Shown: in pieces, positions 1 through 6,914 of the stretch
How the letters are laid out: each line of letters opens with the position of its first letter
Numbering within the stretch: position 1 is the stretch's first letter
From: Gemmatimonadaceae bacterium
GTDB lineage: Bacteria; Latescibacterota; UBA2968; UBA8231
Length of the DNA: 9,295 bases
NCBI GenBank assembly: GCA_002726335.1
Contig: PBSR01000029.1
Coordinates: 1-9,295, forward strand
Direction of reading: 5' to 3'
Position numbers and translations under genes: made by a program
Notes under the pieces: model-generated
The model's database searches: none
Told to the model about the DNA's origin: nothing
Seen by the model: only the letters and a program-made list of their open reading frames with translations

Positions 1-284
1 GTGAGTTCGCCATGATCGGTGATGAGTACGCAACCGACGTTGTGCCCCTTCAGCCGTGCTACGGCCTCCCCGAGAGTGGCGTTCCGGTCAACCTTCTCCG
101 GCTGGCGCGGATTGAGGCGCAACAGCGGCTCGGACAGCGCTGTGGAGTCGCCCTCGGTGGGATCCACCGAGTCGGCGACAATGCTCTGCCCGCACTCTTC
201 GCAGACATCGGCTCCCGCCATGTTGCCATGGCCGCATGTGGGACACAGAACCTCGTCGTTGATTCCGCCTGTACTAGACTCCAT
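1..284 (-). CDS. Zinc-ribbon CBS-domain protein (N-terminal part, cut by window edge)
   Basis: The first 94 residues are visible; the rest lies beyond the left edge. The ATG at 284 is preceded by AGGAG with a 5-base gap, which fixes the start. Residues 14-31 form a zinc ribbon of the CPTC-X10-CEEC type (C14, C17, C28, C31). An acidic, probably flexible linker follows. From about residue 60 the sequence reads as the beginning of a CBS domain: N-A-T-L-G-E-A-V, then L-K and G-C-V-L-I-T-D. CBS pairs usually bind adenine nucleotides (AMP, ATP, SAM) and regulate a partner; the ribbon may bind zinc or a protein. The start lies 17 bases after the korB stop on the same strand, so it is probably the last visible gene of the korAB operon. 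The ribbon-CBS reading is secure. The number of CBS domains and the ligand cannot be seen. Confidence 0.82.
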   Translation of the reverse strand, partial: MESSTGGINDEVLCPTCGHGNMAGADVCEECGQSIVADSVDPTEGDSTALSEPLLRLNPRQPEKVDRNATLGEAVARLKGHNVGCVLITDHGEL

Positions 285-301
285 CGTCTCCTGCTTTCAC
301 C

Positions 302-1318
302 CTACTCGACAACCCACGTATCACTGCTGTGCAACAACGCTGAAAGATCCGGCGCGCTCTGCGAGCGAGCCTCCTCTACCTGGGCCACCAGCATGTCGGT
401 GTACGATGGCCGGTCGACGGAGCGCAGAATGCCGAAGGGCTGGGGGAACTCAGGGTGCAACATGCGGCTGAGCATATACGCGTAACTCGTGTTGTCCATG
501 TCCTCGCGGTGCACGGCAAGGTCTGCCTCGCCGACGCCGTTCCCGAGGGCCACGACCTCTGGTATCATGCCGTCCACGCGAACTCCCTTGTCCCGATCCT
601 TGCCGTAAATGAGCGGCTCACCATCCTCGAGAAACAAGGTGTTGTCATCGCGAACATCGGACTTGCTCGTGTGATCCCAGGCCGTCGGGTTGTAGACCAC
701 GCAGTGCTGAAAGATCTCGACAAAGGCCGTGCCCTTGTGCGCCGCCGCTCGCCGCAAAACCTGCTGCAGGTGCTTGGTGTTGGTGTCCTGAGTGCGGGCG
801 ACGAAGGTTGCCTCGGCGCCGATGGCAACGGAAATCGGATTGAGCGGATAGTCGATGGAGCCCATGGGCGAAGACTTGGTTCGATGTCCACCCAGTGATG
901 TGGGTGAATACTGACCCTTTGTCAGGCCGTAGATCCGGTTGTTGAAGAGAATGATCTTCACATCCACGTTGCGGCGGATGCAGTGAATCAGGTGATTGCC
1001 ACCGATGGAGAGTCCGTCTCCGTCGCCGGTGATCACCCAGACGGAAAGATCGGGATTCACCGACTTCAGACCGGTGGCGATGGTCGGCGCGCGACCATGG
1101 ATCGAGTGAATCCCGAAGGTGTTCATATAGTACGGAAACCGGCTCGAACAGCCGATACCGGAAACGAACACGACCTGTTCTCGTGGCACGCCGATCTCGG
1201 GTAATACCTTCTGCATCTGCGCCAGGATCGCGTAGTCACCGCAGCCCGGGCACCAGCGGACCTCCTGGTTGGAAACGAAATCCTTGCGGGTCAGAGTGCT
1301 TTCGGCGGTCTGCGTCAT
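302..1318 (-). CDS. korB: 2-oxoacid:ferredoxin oxidoreductase, beta subunit (probably 2-oxoglutarate, KorB)
   Basis: This 338-residue protein is the thiamine-diphosphate-binding beta subunit of a 2-oxoacid:ferredoxin oxidoreductase. With the alpha subunit it converts a 2-oxoacid plus CoA to acyl-CoA and CO2 and passes two electrons through an iron-sulfur cluster to ferredoxin in the cytoplasm. Visible motifs are WCPGCG at 22-27, GIGCSSR at 54-60, HGRAPTIATG at 74-83, GDGD at 98-101 and NN at 126-127 (the ThDP-Mg region). C23, C26, C57 and C206 are the likely ligands of one [4Fe-4S] cluster. There is no extra ferredoxin domain, as is usual for KorB. The ATG start lies 21 bases after the korA stop. 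No strong Shine-Dalgarno sequence is present (only AGGCAG about 11 bases upstream), so translation may be coupled to korA. The 2-oxoglutarate preference is inferred from similarity to two-subunit KorAB enzymes; pyruvate or other 2-oxoacids cannot be excluded. Confidence 0.93.
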   Translation of the reverse strand: MTQTAESTLTRKDFVSNQEVRWCPGCGDYAILAQMQKVLPEIGVPREQVVFVSGIGCSSRFPYYMNTFGIHSIHGRAPTIATGLKSVNPDLSVWVITGDGDGLSIGGNHLIHCIRRNVDVKIILFNNRIYGLTKGQYSPTSLGGHRTKSSPMGSIDYPLNPISVAIGAEATFVARTQDTNTKHLQQVLRRAAAHKGTAFVEIFQHCVVYNPTAWDHTSKSDVRDDNTLFLEDGEPLIYGKDRDKGVRVDGMIPEVVALGNGVGEADLAVHREDMDNTSYAYMLSRMLHPEFPQPFGILRSVDRPSYTDMLVAQVEEARSQSAPDLSALLHSSDTWVVE

Positions 1319-1339
1319 CGAGTCTGTTCTGCCTGTGTC

Positions 1340-3226
1340 TCAGTCAAGGATGGCACGAATCTTGTCGGCGATCTCACGGATCTTGAATGGTTTCCCCTGG
1401 ACTTTGTTCAGTTGCACCACGCGGATCGGAAAACTCGCCTGCAACAGCAGGGACAGCTGACCCAGATTCAGTTCGGGCACCAGCACTTGCCGGTACCGCC
1501 CCAACACGTTGCCGAGGTTTCGTGGAAAGGGATTGAGGTGCCGTAGATGGACGCTGGCCACGGACCGGCCCTCCTGCTGCATCTGTTCCACCGCAGCGCG
1601 GATGGCGCCGTATGTCCCGCCCCAACCGACGACGAGCAGATCGCCCTGCTCTGGACCGTTGACTTCGAGTTCCGGAATGAAATCGGCGATGCGGGCGACC
1701 TTTTCCGCCCGCAGCTTGATCATGTGCTCGTTGTCCAGCGGATCGTAGGACACATTGCCGCTGCCATCCTGCTTGCCGAGTCCGCCGATCCGGTGTTCGA
1801 GGCCGGGTGTGCCCGGTATGACCCATGGCCTTGCGAGGGTTTCCGGGTCACGCATATAGGGTTGGTAGCCATCTGGATCGGTACGGTATTCGATCTCGAT
1901 CGGCAGGATCGCATCGACCTCAGGGATCTGCCAGGGCTCGGAGCTGTTGGCAACGTAACCATCGGTCAGCAGGTACACCGGGGTCATGGATCGCAGGGCG
2001 ATGCGGCACGCCTCAATCGCCATGTCGAAGCAGTCGGCTGACGTGGCGGCGGCAACGATAGGTACGGGACACTCCCCGTTGCGCCCGAAAAACATCTCGA
2101 GCAGGTCAGCCTGTTCGGTCTTGGTAGGCAGACCCGTGCTGGGACCGCCACGCTGGACGTTGACGATGACCATGGGCAATTCGAGCACGACGGCCAGGCC
2201 GATGCCTTCGCTCTTGAGAGCTACGCCCGGGCCACTCGATGCTGTGGCCGCCAGGGCGCCGCCGAAAGCGCCGCCGATGATGGAGCCGATGGCAGCGATC
2301 TCATCTTCTGCCTGAAAGGTGCGCACATCAAAGTGCTTGAGTGCGGCAAGACCTTCGAGGATGGGTGTGGCTGGTGTGATCGGGTAGCTGCCGTAGAACA
2401 GCGGCTTGTCCGCCTTCTGTGCCGCCGTCACGAGGCCGAGGACAATCGCCTCGTTGCCGGTGATGCGACGGTATGTGCCTGGCGGCACTTCGGTACGGCT
2501 GGGTACGGTGATCCGACCGGAGAAGGACTCCGTCGTCTCACCATAGGCATAACCAGCCTTCAGGGCCCGAGTATTCGCCTCCACCACCTGCGGCCGCTTG
2601 GCGAACTTCTTCTCATAGAATGTCAGCGTGCTGTCGAGAGGCCGATCGAACAGCCAGAAGGCCAGCCCGAGAGCGAACCCGTTCTTGCACAGGTCCTTCT
2701 GCTGCGTCGTCATCTCCTCGATATCCTCGAGGGCGGCGCGAGTCAGTGTCGTCAGTGAAACGCGGTGCAACTCGAATCCGCGCAGTGAGTCGGGATCGTC
2801 GAGTGGATTCCCATCGTACCCGGCTTTGCGCAGGTTGATGCGGGTAAAGGCATCGTCGTTGACGATGATGACGCCACCAGGCAGCAGATCTTCAAGATTG
2901 GCCGCCAGGGCTGCCGGGTTCATCGCCACCAGAACCTGCGGCTCGTCGCCAGAGGTGTAGACGTCGTTGGCAGCAAAGTTGACCTGGAATCCGGAGAGGC
3001 CAGGGATGGTTCCCACGGGCGCTCGGATTTCGGCGGGAAAGTCTGGGAAGGTAGAGACGTCGTTGCCAAGGATGGCCGACGTATTGGTGAACTGATCTCC
3101 GGTAAGCTGCATGCCGTCGCCTGAGTCACCGGAAAAACGGATGACGACGGCCTCTTGCTCGTTGCGGCTGGAGGCGCGCTCCTGGTCAGACACGCCGGGT
3201 TGGCCGCTGGCCGGTGATTCGGCCAT
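1340..3226 (-). CDS. korA: 2-oxoacid:ferredoxin oxidoreductase, fused gamma-alpha subunit (probably KorA)
   Basis: This 628-residue protein is the large subunit of the two-subunit 2-oxoacid:ferredoxin oxidoreductase. Residues 1-25 form a polar, probably disordered tail. Residues 26-230 are the gamma domain, with the FSGDSGDGMQ loop at 31-40 and FPAEIRAP at 63-70. Residues about 255-440 are the alpha (pyrimidine-binding-like) domain, with YPITPATPI at 281-289, the TASSGPG loop at 328-334 and QRGGPSTGLPT at 358-368. A C-terminal transketolase-like domain follows to the end, with LVVGWGGTYG at 531-540. This order and length match KorA of the Mycobacterium and Thauera type, where gamma and alpha are one chain. 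The start is supported by AGGAGG seven bases before the ATG. An ATG four bases further upstream is out of frame. The gene lies 34 bases after the CBS gene and 21 bases before korB. Substrate is inferred from family, not proven. Confidence 0.93.
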   Translation of the reverse strand: MAESPASGQPGVSDQERASSRNEQEAVVIRFSGDSGDGMQLTGDQFTNTSAILGNDVSTFPDFPAEIRAPVGTIPGLSGFQVNFAANDVYTSGDEPQVLVAMNPAALAANLEDLLPGGVIIVNDDAFTRINLRKAGYDGNPLDDPDSLRGFELHRVSLTTLTRAALEDIEEMTTQQKDLCKNGFALGLAFWLFDRPLDSTLTFYEKKFAKRPQVVEANTRALKAGYAYGETTESFSGRITVPSRTEVPPGTYRRITGNEAIVLGLVTAAQKADKPLFYGSYPITPATPILEGLAALKHFDVRTFQAEDEIAAIGSIIGGAFGGALAATASSGPGVALKSEGIGLAVVLELPMVIVNVQRGGPSTGLPTKTEQADLLEMFFGRNGECPVPIVAAATSADCFDMAIEACRIALRSMTPVYLLTDGYVANSSEPWQIPEVDAILPIEIEYRTDPDGYQPYMRDPETLARPWVIPGTPGLEHRIGGLGKQDGSGNVSYDPLDNEHMIKLRAEKVARIADFIPELEVNGPEQGDLLVVGWGGTYGAIRAAVEQMQQEGRSVASVHLRHLNPFPRNLGNVLGRYRQVLVPELNLGQLSLLLQASFPIRVVQLNKVQGKPFKIREIADKIRAILD

Positions 3227-3260
3227 CCATTTTCCTCCTGTGGTTCGGGCGTGTGATCAC

Positions 3261-3731
3261 TCAGGCCCCCTCCCGGGTACGCGCGATTTTCTCGGGGTCG
3301 GGAGGCAGGTTGTAGACTTCACGGGGAAAATGGTCGGTCAGGAAACGAATAACCGCGTGCTGGCTCAGATTGCCGGTGGTCCGCCCTTCGGCGTCGAGAA
3401 CAGGCACGTTGCGGTAGTGCCCGGCGTTCATGAAGTGCACGGCGTGCCCTGCCGTATCATCCGGCGAGATGGTCTGGGGATTGACCGTCATGTGCTGCTG
3501 CACCTGATCGCTCAGGCGGGCAGGATCGTCGGCGATCTTGAGCAGTACGTCGCGTTCGGTGAAAATCCCGATCAGCCGACCGTCACTATCCTCGATAAGG
3601 GCCGCCGAGGCCCGTTCGTCGCGCATGCGGGAAAGCACCTCACCCACAGGCACTTCACCGAGAATGCTGATGGAGCCGGTGAGATCCAAGTGGGAAATGC
3701 GTGCGTCCTGCAATGAGTGTACGAGAGTCAT
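3261..3731 (-). CDS. Tandem CBS-domain protein, first gene of the korAB operon
   Basis: This 156-residue soluble protein is almost entirely one CBS pair. CBS1 spans about residues 20-72, with S-A-A-L-I-E-D and G-I-F-T-E-R-D-V-L. CBS2 spans about 79-134, with M-T-V-N-P, the H-Y-R-N-V-P-V-L-D strand and a final helix. A short tail contains YNLPPDP (140-146). The pair presumably dimerises as a Bateman module that binds an adenine nucleotide. No enzyme domain is attached, so it is likely a free-standing regulator. The ATG at 3731 was chosen because GAGGGG stands a few bases upstream; the frame extends 30 bases further to a TTG without a good ribosome site. It is followed after 34 bases by korA, and its own promoter lies just upstream. 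A role in regulating KorAB according to energy charge is an inference from position. No ligand can be named. Confidence 0.88.
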   Translation of the reverse strand: MTLVHSLQDARISHLDLTGSISILGEVPVGEVLSRMRDERASAALIEDSDGRLIGIFTERDVLLKIADDPARLSDQVQQHMTVNPQTISPDDTAGHAVHFMNAGHYRNVPVLDAEGRTTGNLSQHAVIRFLTDHFPREVYNLPPDPEKIARTREGA

Positions 3732-3772
3732 TTCACCCCTCGGGAAACTACCAGAAGACAAGCTGAATGATG

Positions 3773-3800
3773 AATATAAAGTGAGGTCTCAGAGCGTCAA
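3773..3800 (-). promoter_or_regulatory. Sigma-70-type promoter for the CBS-korAB operon
   Basis: Read on the minus strand, TTGACG (3800-3795) is separated by 16 bases from TATATT (3778-3773). These match the -35 and -10 consensus at five of six positions each. Transcription would begin near 3766 and give a leader of about 35 bases before the ATG at 3731. The -35 box overlaps the stop codon of the upstream UvrA-like gene. The AT-rich patch stands out in otherwise GC-rich DNA. Read-through from the UvrA-like gene is still possible. Confidence 0.68.
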
Positions 3801-5980
3801 GAAACCGACGCGTGTGCGGGATGCGGCAGATCACAGATGACGATGGTCCCCGCCTGACTCGTCTTCGTCAACCGGCCGGTGGAGTCGGTTGCCAGCACAC
3901 TCGCTCCGCTCGCCACGAGCCTGTGCAGCGCGTTCGTGACCATCGCCACCGACGCCGCATCACAACCTGCCAGCGGCCTGTCCATGAGTACCAGGTCGCC
4001 GCGACGGACACTCGCCTGCTGTCGGGTCAGCCGTGCCAGCAGCCGTTCCACTTCCTCCAGATCATGATGCCTGGTATCGAGCCTGCGGCCGCCCAGCCCG
4101 CAACGCACCGCTTCGTTGAGCTTCTCCTTGACACGGCGCTCTCGCCCGAAGTGGGCCTCGGCTTCGGCCACCGTCATGGCAAACGTCTCGGCGATGGTGA
4201 CACCGTGCGCTGTAGTGGCCAGTACCTCATCACGGAATCGTCGTCCCTCGCAGCGCGAGCAGGTCACCTCGACATCCTCCACCAGATCCAGGGCATGCCG
4301 GATCATCCCCTGCCCCTCGCACGCGGCGCAACGCCCACCTGGCTTTTCCAGCAGGAAGTGGTCGGTGCCGAGACCGCCTTCACGGGCGGCAGGAGCGTCG
4401 GCGAATAAGCGCGCCAGATCCCTGCTGACGCCGAAGGTCTCCACCAGCAGCGAATCACTCCGTCGCTCCAGGGTCGTCAGATCGATGACACGACGAACGG
4501 CCGGAGCCTGGACACGTGGCAGATCACGCCCCGCGCCACTCAGACCCTCCCGTATTCGTCGCAGCAGTTGCGATTTTCCCGCACCCGTCGGCCCGCCCAC
4601 GGCGACGAACCGGCTCAGGGGCAGCACGATTCTACCGGCAGGGACGGGCACATCACCCGCGGCTGGCGGCTCGATCACGAGTTGCTCTGCCTCGCTTACA
4701 CCAGAGTCGGAAACCTGGCTCGGCGACAGTCTCTCGGGCTCTGCCATCTCACCGATGTGGATGACGTCATCTGCCCATTCGTGTGTCTCCTCACCGCCGT
4801 CGAGAACAACCACCGACGCCCCCTCTTCGACCAGAGACCGCAGTCCGCTGCAGACGAGGCGACGGGAAGGTTCGTCCAGAGCGGAGGGAGGCGACAACAC
4901 CACGTGGAGAACGCCTGCCAGACCCGTCACACGGGCGGCGGCAATGCCGAGGAGCAACCGCTCGCCGTGGGACAGGTCGACGAGACGACGCCACAAAGGC
5001 AGGTGATCAAGGGATAGCTCCTCACACACGACGCCGGCCCGACACAGTCGCTGCGCTTCCGCCTCCCGCCCCCCTGCCGTCAACTCCGCCAGGTCGCCCA
5101 GGCACAGGTTGCCGGCCAGATCACCCACGGGCATTCCGTCCACATGGACTGTCGTCGTACTGGCATCGCCGCGGGCAATCCGGTCCCAGTCCGGCTCCTG
5201 GCAGGCAAGACCACAGTCGACGCAGGCACGGCGCGAGTCGACCCAGGCGTGCTCGGCTTCGGTCACCAGCAGCGTACGTCCGCCAGCCACCGCCCGTGCC
5301 GTTCGTACCGCTTCACCCAGCCGACTGCGTGTTCGCCCCGATGGCGACAGACGATCGACGACGACCTGCAGAACTTGATCTGTCGTCCAGGACGCCCCCG
5401 GGTCGAGAGCATCGATCCTGACTACCTGACCATCGACTCGAAGTCGGCGAAAACCGGCGCGCTCGAGTTCGCCGACGACACCGGGGATGGCTTCTGCCGC
5501 CAGGGTCATCGGTGCGACTACGAGGATCGATTCGTCCGCAAACCGTTCGTCCACGAGCCGCATCACATCCTCCTCGTGGAACGAGAGACAGGGCCCGGCA
5601 CAGTGTCCGCATGTCACGCGGGACCGCAATCGCAGGACTCGGGTGAGATCGCCAGCCAGATGCAGATGTGACGCCACGGTGGCGTCGCTGGCAACCTTCG
5701 GCGGCAGTGGCTGGGCTGGCGGCAGACCGTCGATACCGTCGACGGCCGCCTGCGTACCGATGCCGCCCATGCGCTCGCGTTCGAAAGGACTCAGGGACAG
5801 AAGATACCGGCGACGACTCTCCCCAAGCAGAACTCGTTCGGCGAGCAGCTGTGCACCGGCACCCGCTGATCCGGCCAGGCAGACGAGGCGACGAAGGGGA
5901 ATCCGCAGGTCGATGCCGCCCAGTCCGGCTTCGCGCACGCCACGCAGTTGAATCGTGCCGCCGTGGGAGGATTCAGCCAT
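3797..5980 (-). CDS. Divergent UvrA-like protein, probable pseudo-ATPase
   Basis: This 727-residue protein is a shortened, strongly diverged relative of UvrA, the DNA-damage-recognition ABC ATPase (about 940 residues). The UvrA fold can be followed throughout. The start (T-I-Q-L-R-G-V-R-E) and R-R-R-Y-L-L-S-L-S at 56-64 match its N-terminus. A region like the UvrB-binding domain (about 120-240) is kept. The insertion domain appears missing after C253/C256/C260. The second zinc module is intact (C551, C554, C574, C577). Catalytic sites are mostly lost. Walker A1 reads GSAGAGAQ (37-44, no Lys). Signature 1 is SHGE (337-340). Walker B1 has LS in place of DE. Only Walker A2, GPTGAGKS (463-470), is normal. 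Signature 2 is unrecognisable, Walker B2 is MDR (666-668) rather than LDE, and both switch histidines are gone. A DNA-binding or regulatory role without normal ATP turnover is inferred. The ATG has only a weak ribosome site (AGGATC). The reading frame is intact, so this is not simple decay. Confidence 0.85.
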   Translation of the reverse strand: MAESSHGGTIQLRGVREAGLGGIDLRIPLRRLVCLAGSAGAGAQLLAERVLLGESRRRYLLSLSPFERERMGGIGTQAAVDGIDGLPPAQPLPPKVASDATVASHLHLAGDLTRVLRLRSRVTCGHCAGPCLSFHEEDVMRLVDERFADESILVVAPMTLAAEAIPGVVGELERAGFRRLRVDGQVVRIDALDPGASWTTDQVLQVVVDRLSPSGRTRSRLGEAVRTARAVAGGRTLLVTEAEHAWVDSRRACVDCGLACQEPDWDRIARGDASTTTVHVDGMPVGDLAGNLCLGDLAELTAGGREAEAQRLCRAGVVCEELSLDHLPLWRRLVDLSHGERLLLGIAAARVTGLAGVLHVVLSPPSALDEPSRRLVCSGLRSLVEEGASVVVLDGGEETHEWADDVIHIGEMAEPERLSPSQVSDSGVSEAEQLVIEPPAAGDVPVPAGRIVLPLSRFVAVGGPTGAGKSQLLRRIREGLSGAGRDLPRVQAPAVRRVIDLTTLERRSDSLLVETFGVSRDLARLFADAPAAREGGLGTDHFLLEKPGGRCAACEGQGMIRHALDLVEDVEVTCSRCEGRRFRDEVLATTAHGVTIAETFAMTVAEAEAHFGRERRVKEKLNEAVRCGLGGRRLDTRHHDLEEVERLLARLTRQQASVRRGDLVLMDRPLAGCDAASVAMVTNALHRLVASGASVLATDSTGRLTKTSQAGTIVICDLPHPAHASVS

Positions 5981-6004
5981 GAGGAGGCAGGATCCTGAAC
6001 GGCA

Positions 6005-6033
6005 TTGCGGCGTCGTCAGAAGTGGCGCAGAAT
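6005..6033 (+). promoter_or_regulatory. Weak candidate promoter for the DUF547 gene
   Basis: TTGCGG (6005-6010), a 17-base spacer and CAGAAT (6028-6033) form the best -35/-10 pair I can find in the 100-base gap between the divergent UvrA-like and DUF547 genes. They match consensus at only three and four positions of six. No convincing promoter for the minus-strand UvrA-like gene is visible in the same gap. Confidence 0.25.
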
Positions 6034-6037
6034 TGTC

Positions 6038-6064
6038 GTGCGGGAGGAGTGGCCCCTCCCGCGC
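6038..6064. repeat. GC-rich hairpin in the divergent intergenic region
   Basis: GCGGGAGG (6040-6047) pairs with CCTCCCGC (6055-6062) around a seven-base loop. One wobble pair (6039/6063) and one further G-C pair (6038/6064) extend it to ten base pairs. It ends seven bases before the ribosome site (GGAG, 6071-6074) of the DUF547 gene. No T-run follows, so it does not look like a terminator. It could be a leader stem-loop that protects the mRNA or tunes translation, or a protein-binding site. The structure is directly visible; its role is unknown. Confidence 0.5.
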
Positions 6065-6080
6065 CCACCCGGAGCGAGAA

Positions 6081-6893
6081 ATGACGATGGACCTTGGACG
6101 ACTGTCTCTGTGGCTCTGTGCCGCATCCCTGACTGCGGCGGCGGTCTCTGCCGCGCCAGCTGCCTTCCATCACGACCTTCTCGACAGCGTTCTGACTCGC
6201 CGGGTGAACGAGGCAGGTGGGGTCGACTACGTGGGACTCGCCCTCGAGCGCGACAGGCTCGATCGTTACGTGGCAGACCTGGCAACCTGCAGCCCACGCA
6301 ACTGCCCCGAGCGTTTCGCCACCGGCCGCGACCGTCTGGCCTACTGGATCAACGCTTACAACGCCTTCGTCTTGCGTGGCGTGATCGACGCCTTGCCTAT
6401 CCACAGTGTCGCTGACGTAGAGGGTGGCCTCGACGGCTTCTTCCGGAAGCAGCGGTTTGTCGCCGGAGGCGATTCGCTGAGTCTCGACGACATCGAAAAC
6501 CGCATCATCCGCCCGCAGTTCCGCGACCCTCGGATTCACTTCGCCGTCAACTGCGGCGCTGCCAGCTGCCCCGCCCTCGATCGGACCGCCTATGGCGGCG
6601 CCGATCTCGACGCTCGCCTCGACCGGCAGGCTCTCCGCTTCGCCGCCGATCCCGCCCACGTGCGCTGGGAGAAGGGTCATCTGCATCTGTCCCGAATCCT
6701 GGACTGGTACGGTGAGGATTTCGTGAAGTGGTACCCCACAGCACGGGCGCCGGTAGATGGCACTCCGACGCTGATCGACTACCTGAAGCTCTACGCCCCT
6801 GCCGATCTGCTCAGCCGCCTGACCCCGGGTGCCGGTTCGTCCGTCGAGTTCAACGAGTACGACTGGGCACTGAATGCCCGGCCCTCCGACTGA
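6081..6893 (+). CDS. Exported DUF547-domain protein
   Basis: This is the only plus-strand gene, 270 residues long. The ATG at 6081 was preferred over an in-frame ATG 126 bases upstream because GGAG lies six bases before it and because a Sec-type signal peptide then starts at residue 1. The signal has one Arg at position 7, a hydrophobic stretch to about residue 23, and likely cleavage after VSA (22-24). The mature part is a DUF547 domain, recognised from YWINAYNAF (88-96), NCGAASCP (157-164), a region rich in conserved W/Y/G (about 196-218) and the closing FNEYDWALN (257-265). C158 and C163, and C70 and C75, could form disulfides in the periplasm. The biochemical role of DUF547 is not established, although conserved N, C, H and W residues hint at an enzyme fold. 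It is divergent from the UvrA-like gene and convergent with the HTH-MBL gene, so it is probably monocistronic. Confidence 0.88.
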   Translation: MTMDLGRLSLWLCAASLTAAAVSAAPAAFHHDLLDSVLTRRVNEAGGVDYVGLALERDRLDRYVADLATCSPRNCPERFATGRDRLAYWINAYNAFVLRGVIDALPIHSVADVEGGLDGFFRKQRFVAGGDSLSLDDIENRIIRPQFRDPRIHFAVNCGAASCPALDRTAYGGADLDARLDRQALRFAADPAHVRWEKGHLHLSRILDWYGEDFVKWYPTARAPVDGTPTLIDYLKLYAPADLLSRLTPGAGSSVEFNEYDWALNARPSD

Positions 6894-6898
6894 CAGAG

Positions 6899-6914
6899 GA
6901 GCCGCGCGCGGCTC
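6899..6914. repeat. Perfect 16-base palindrome between convergent genes
   Basis: GAGCCGCG is followed directly by its inverse CGCGGCTC. The palindrome begins five bases after the DUF547 stop codon and its last base is part of the stop codon of the HTH-MBL gene. No T-run follows on either strand. It may work with the neighbouring hairpin to stop transcription or block 3' exonucleases, or it may bind a dimeric protein. Confidence 0.6.

Noticed and set aside
12..485. Plus-strand open frames over the left edge
   Set aside because: They cross the korB end and the zinc-ribbon CBS start and show no protein motifs; the minus-strand genes have good motifs and ribosome sites.
4116..5006. Open frame of about 296 codons on the plus strand opposite the UvrA-like gene
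   Set aside because: Its predicted product is rich in Arg, Ser and Pro and resembles no family, as expected for the antisense frame of a GC-rich gene. The minus-strand frame has clear UvrA motifs.
3797..5980. Reading the UvrA-like gene as a decayed pseudogene
   Set aside because: There are no frameshifts or stops in 727 codons, and one Walker A and one zinc module are intact, which favours a retained protein.
5955..6080. Longer DUF547 start at 5955
   Set aside because: It overlaps the UvrA-like start, would bury the signal peptide 42 residues inside and has no better ribosome site than the ATG at 6081.
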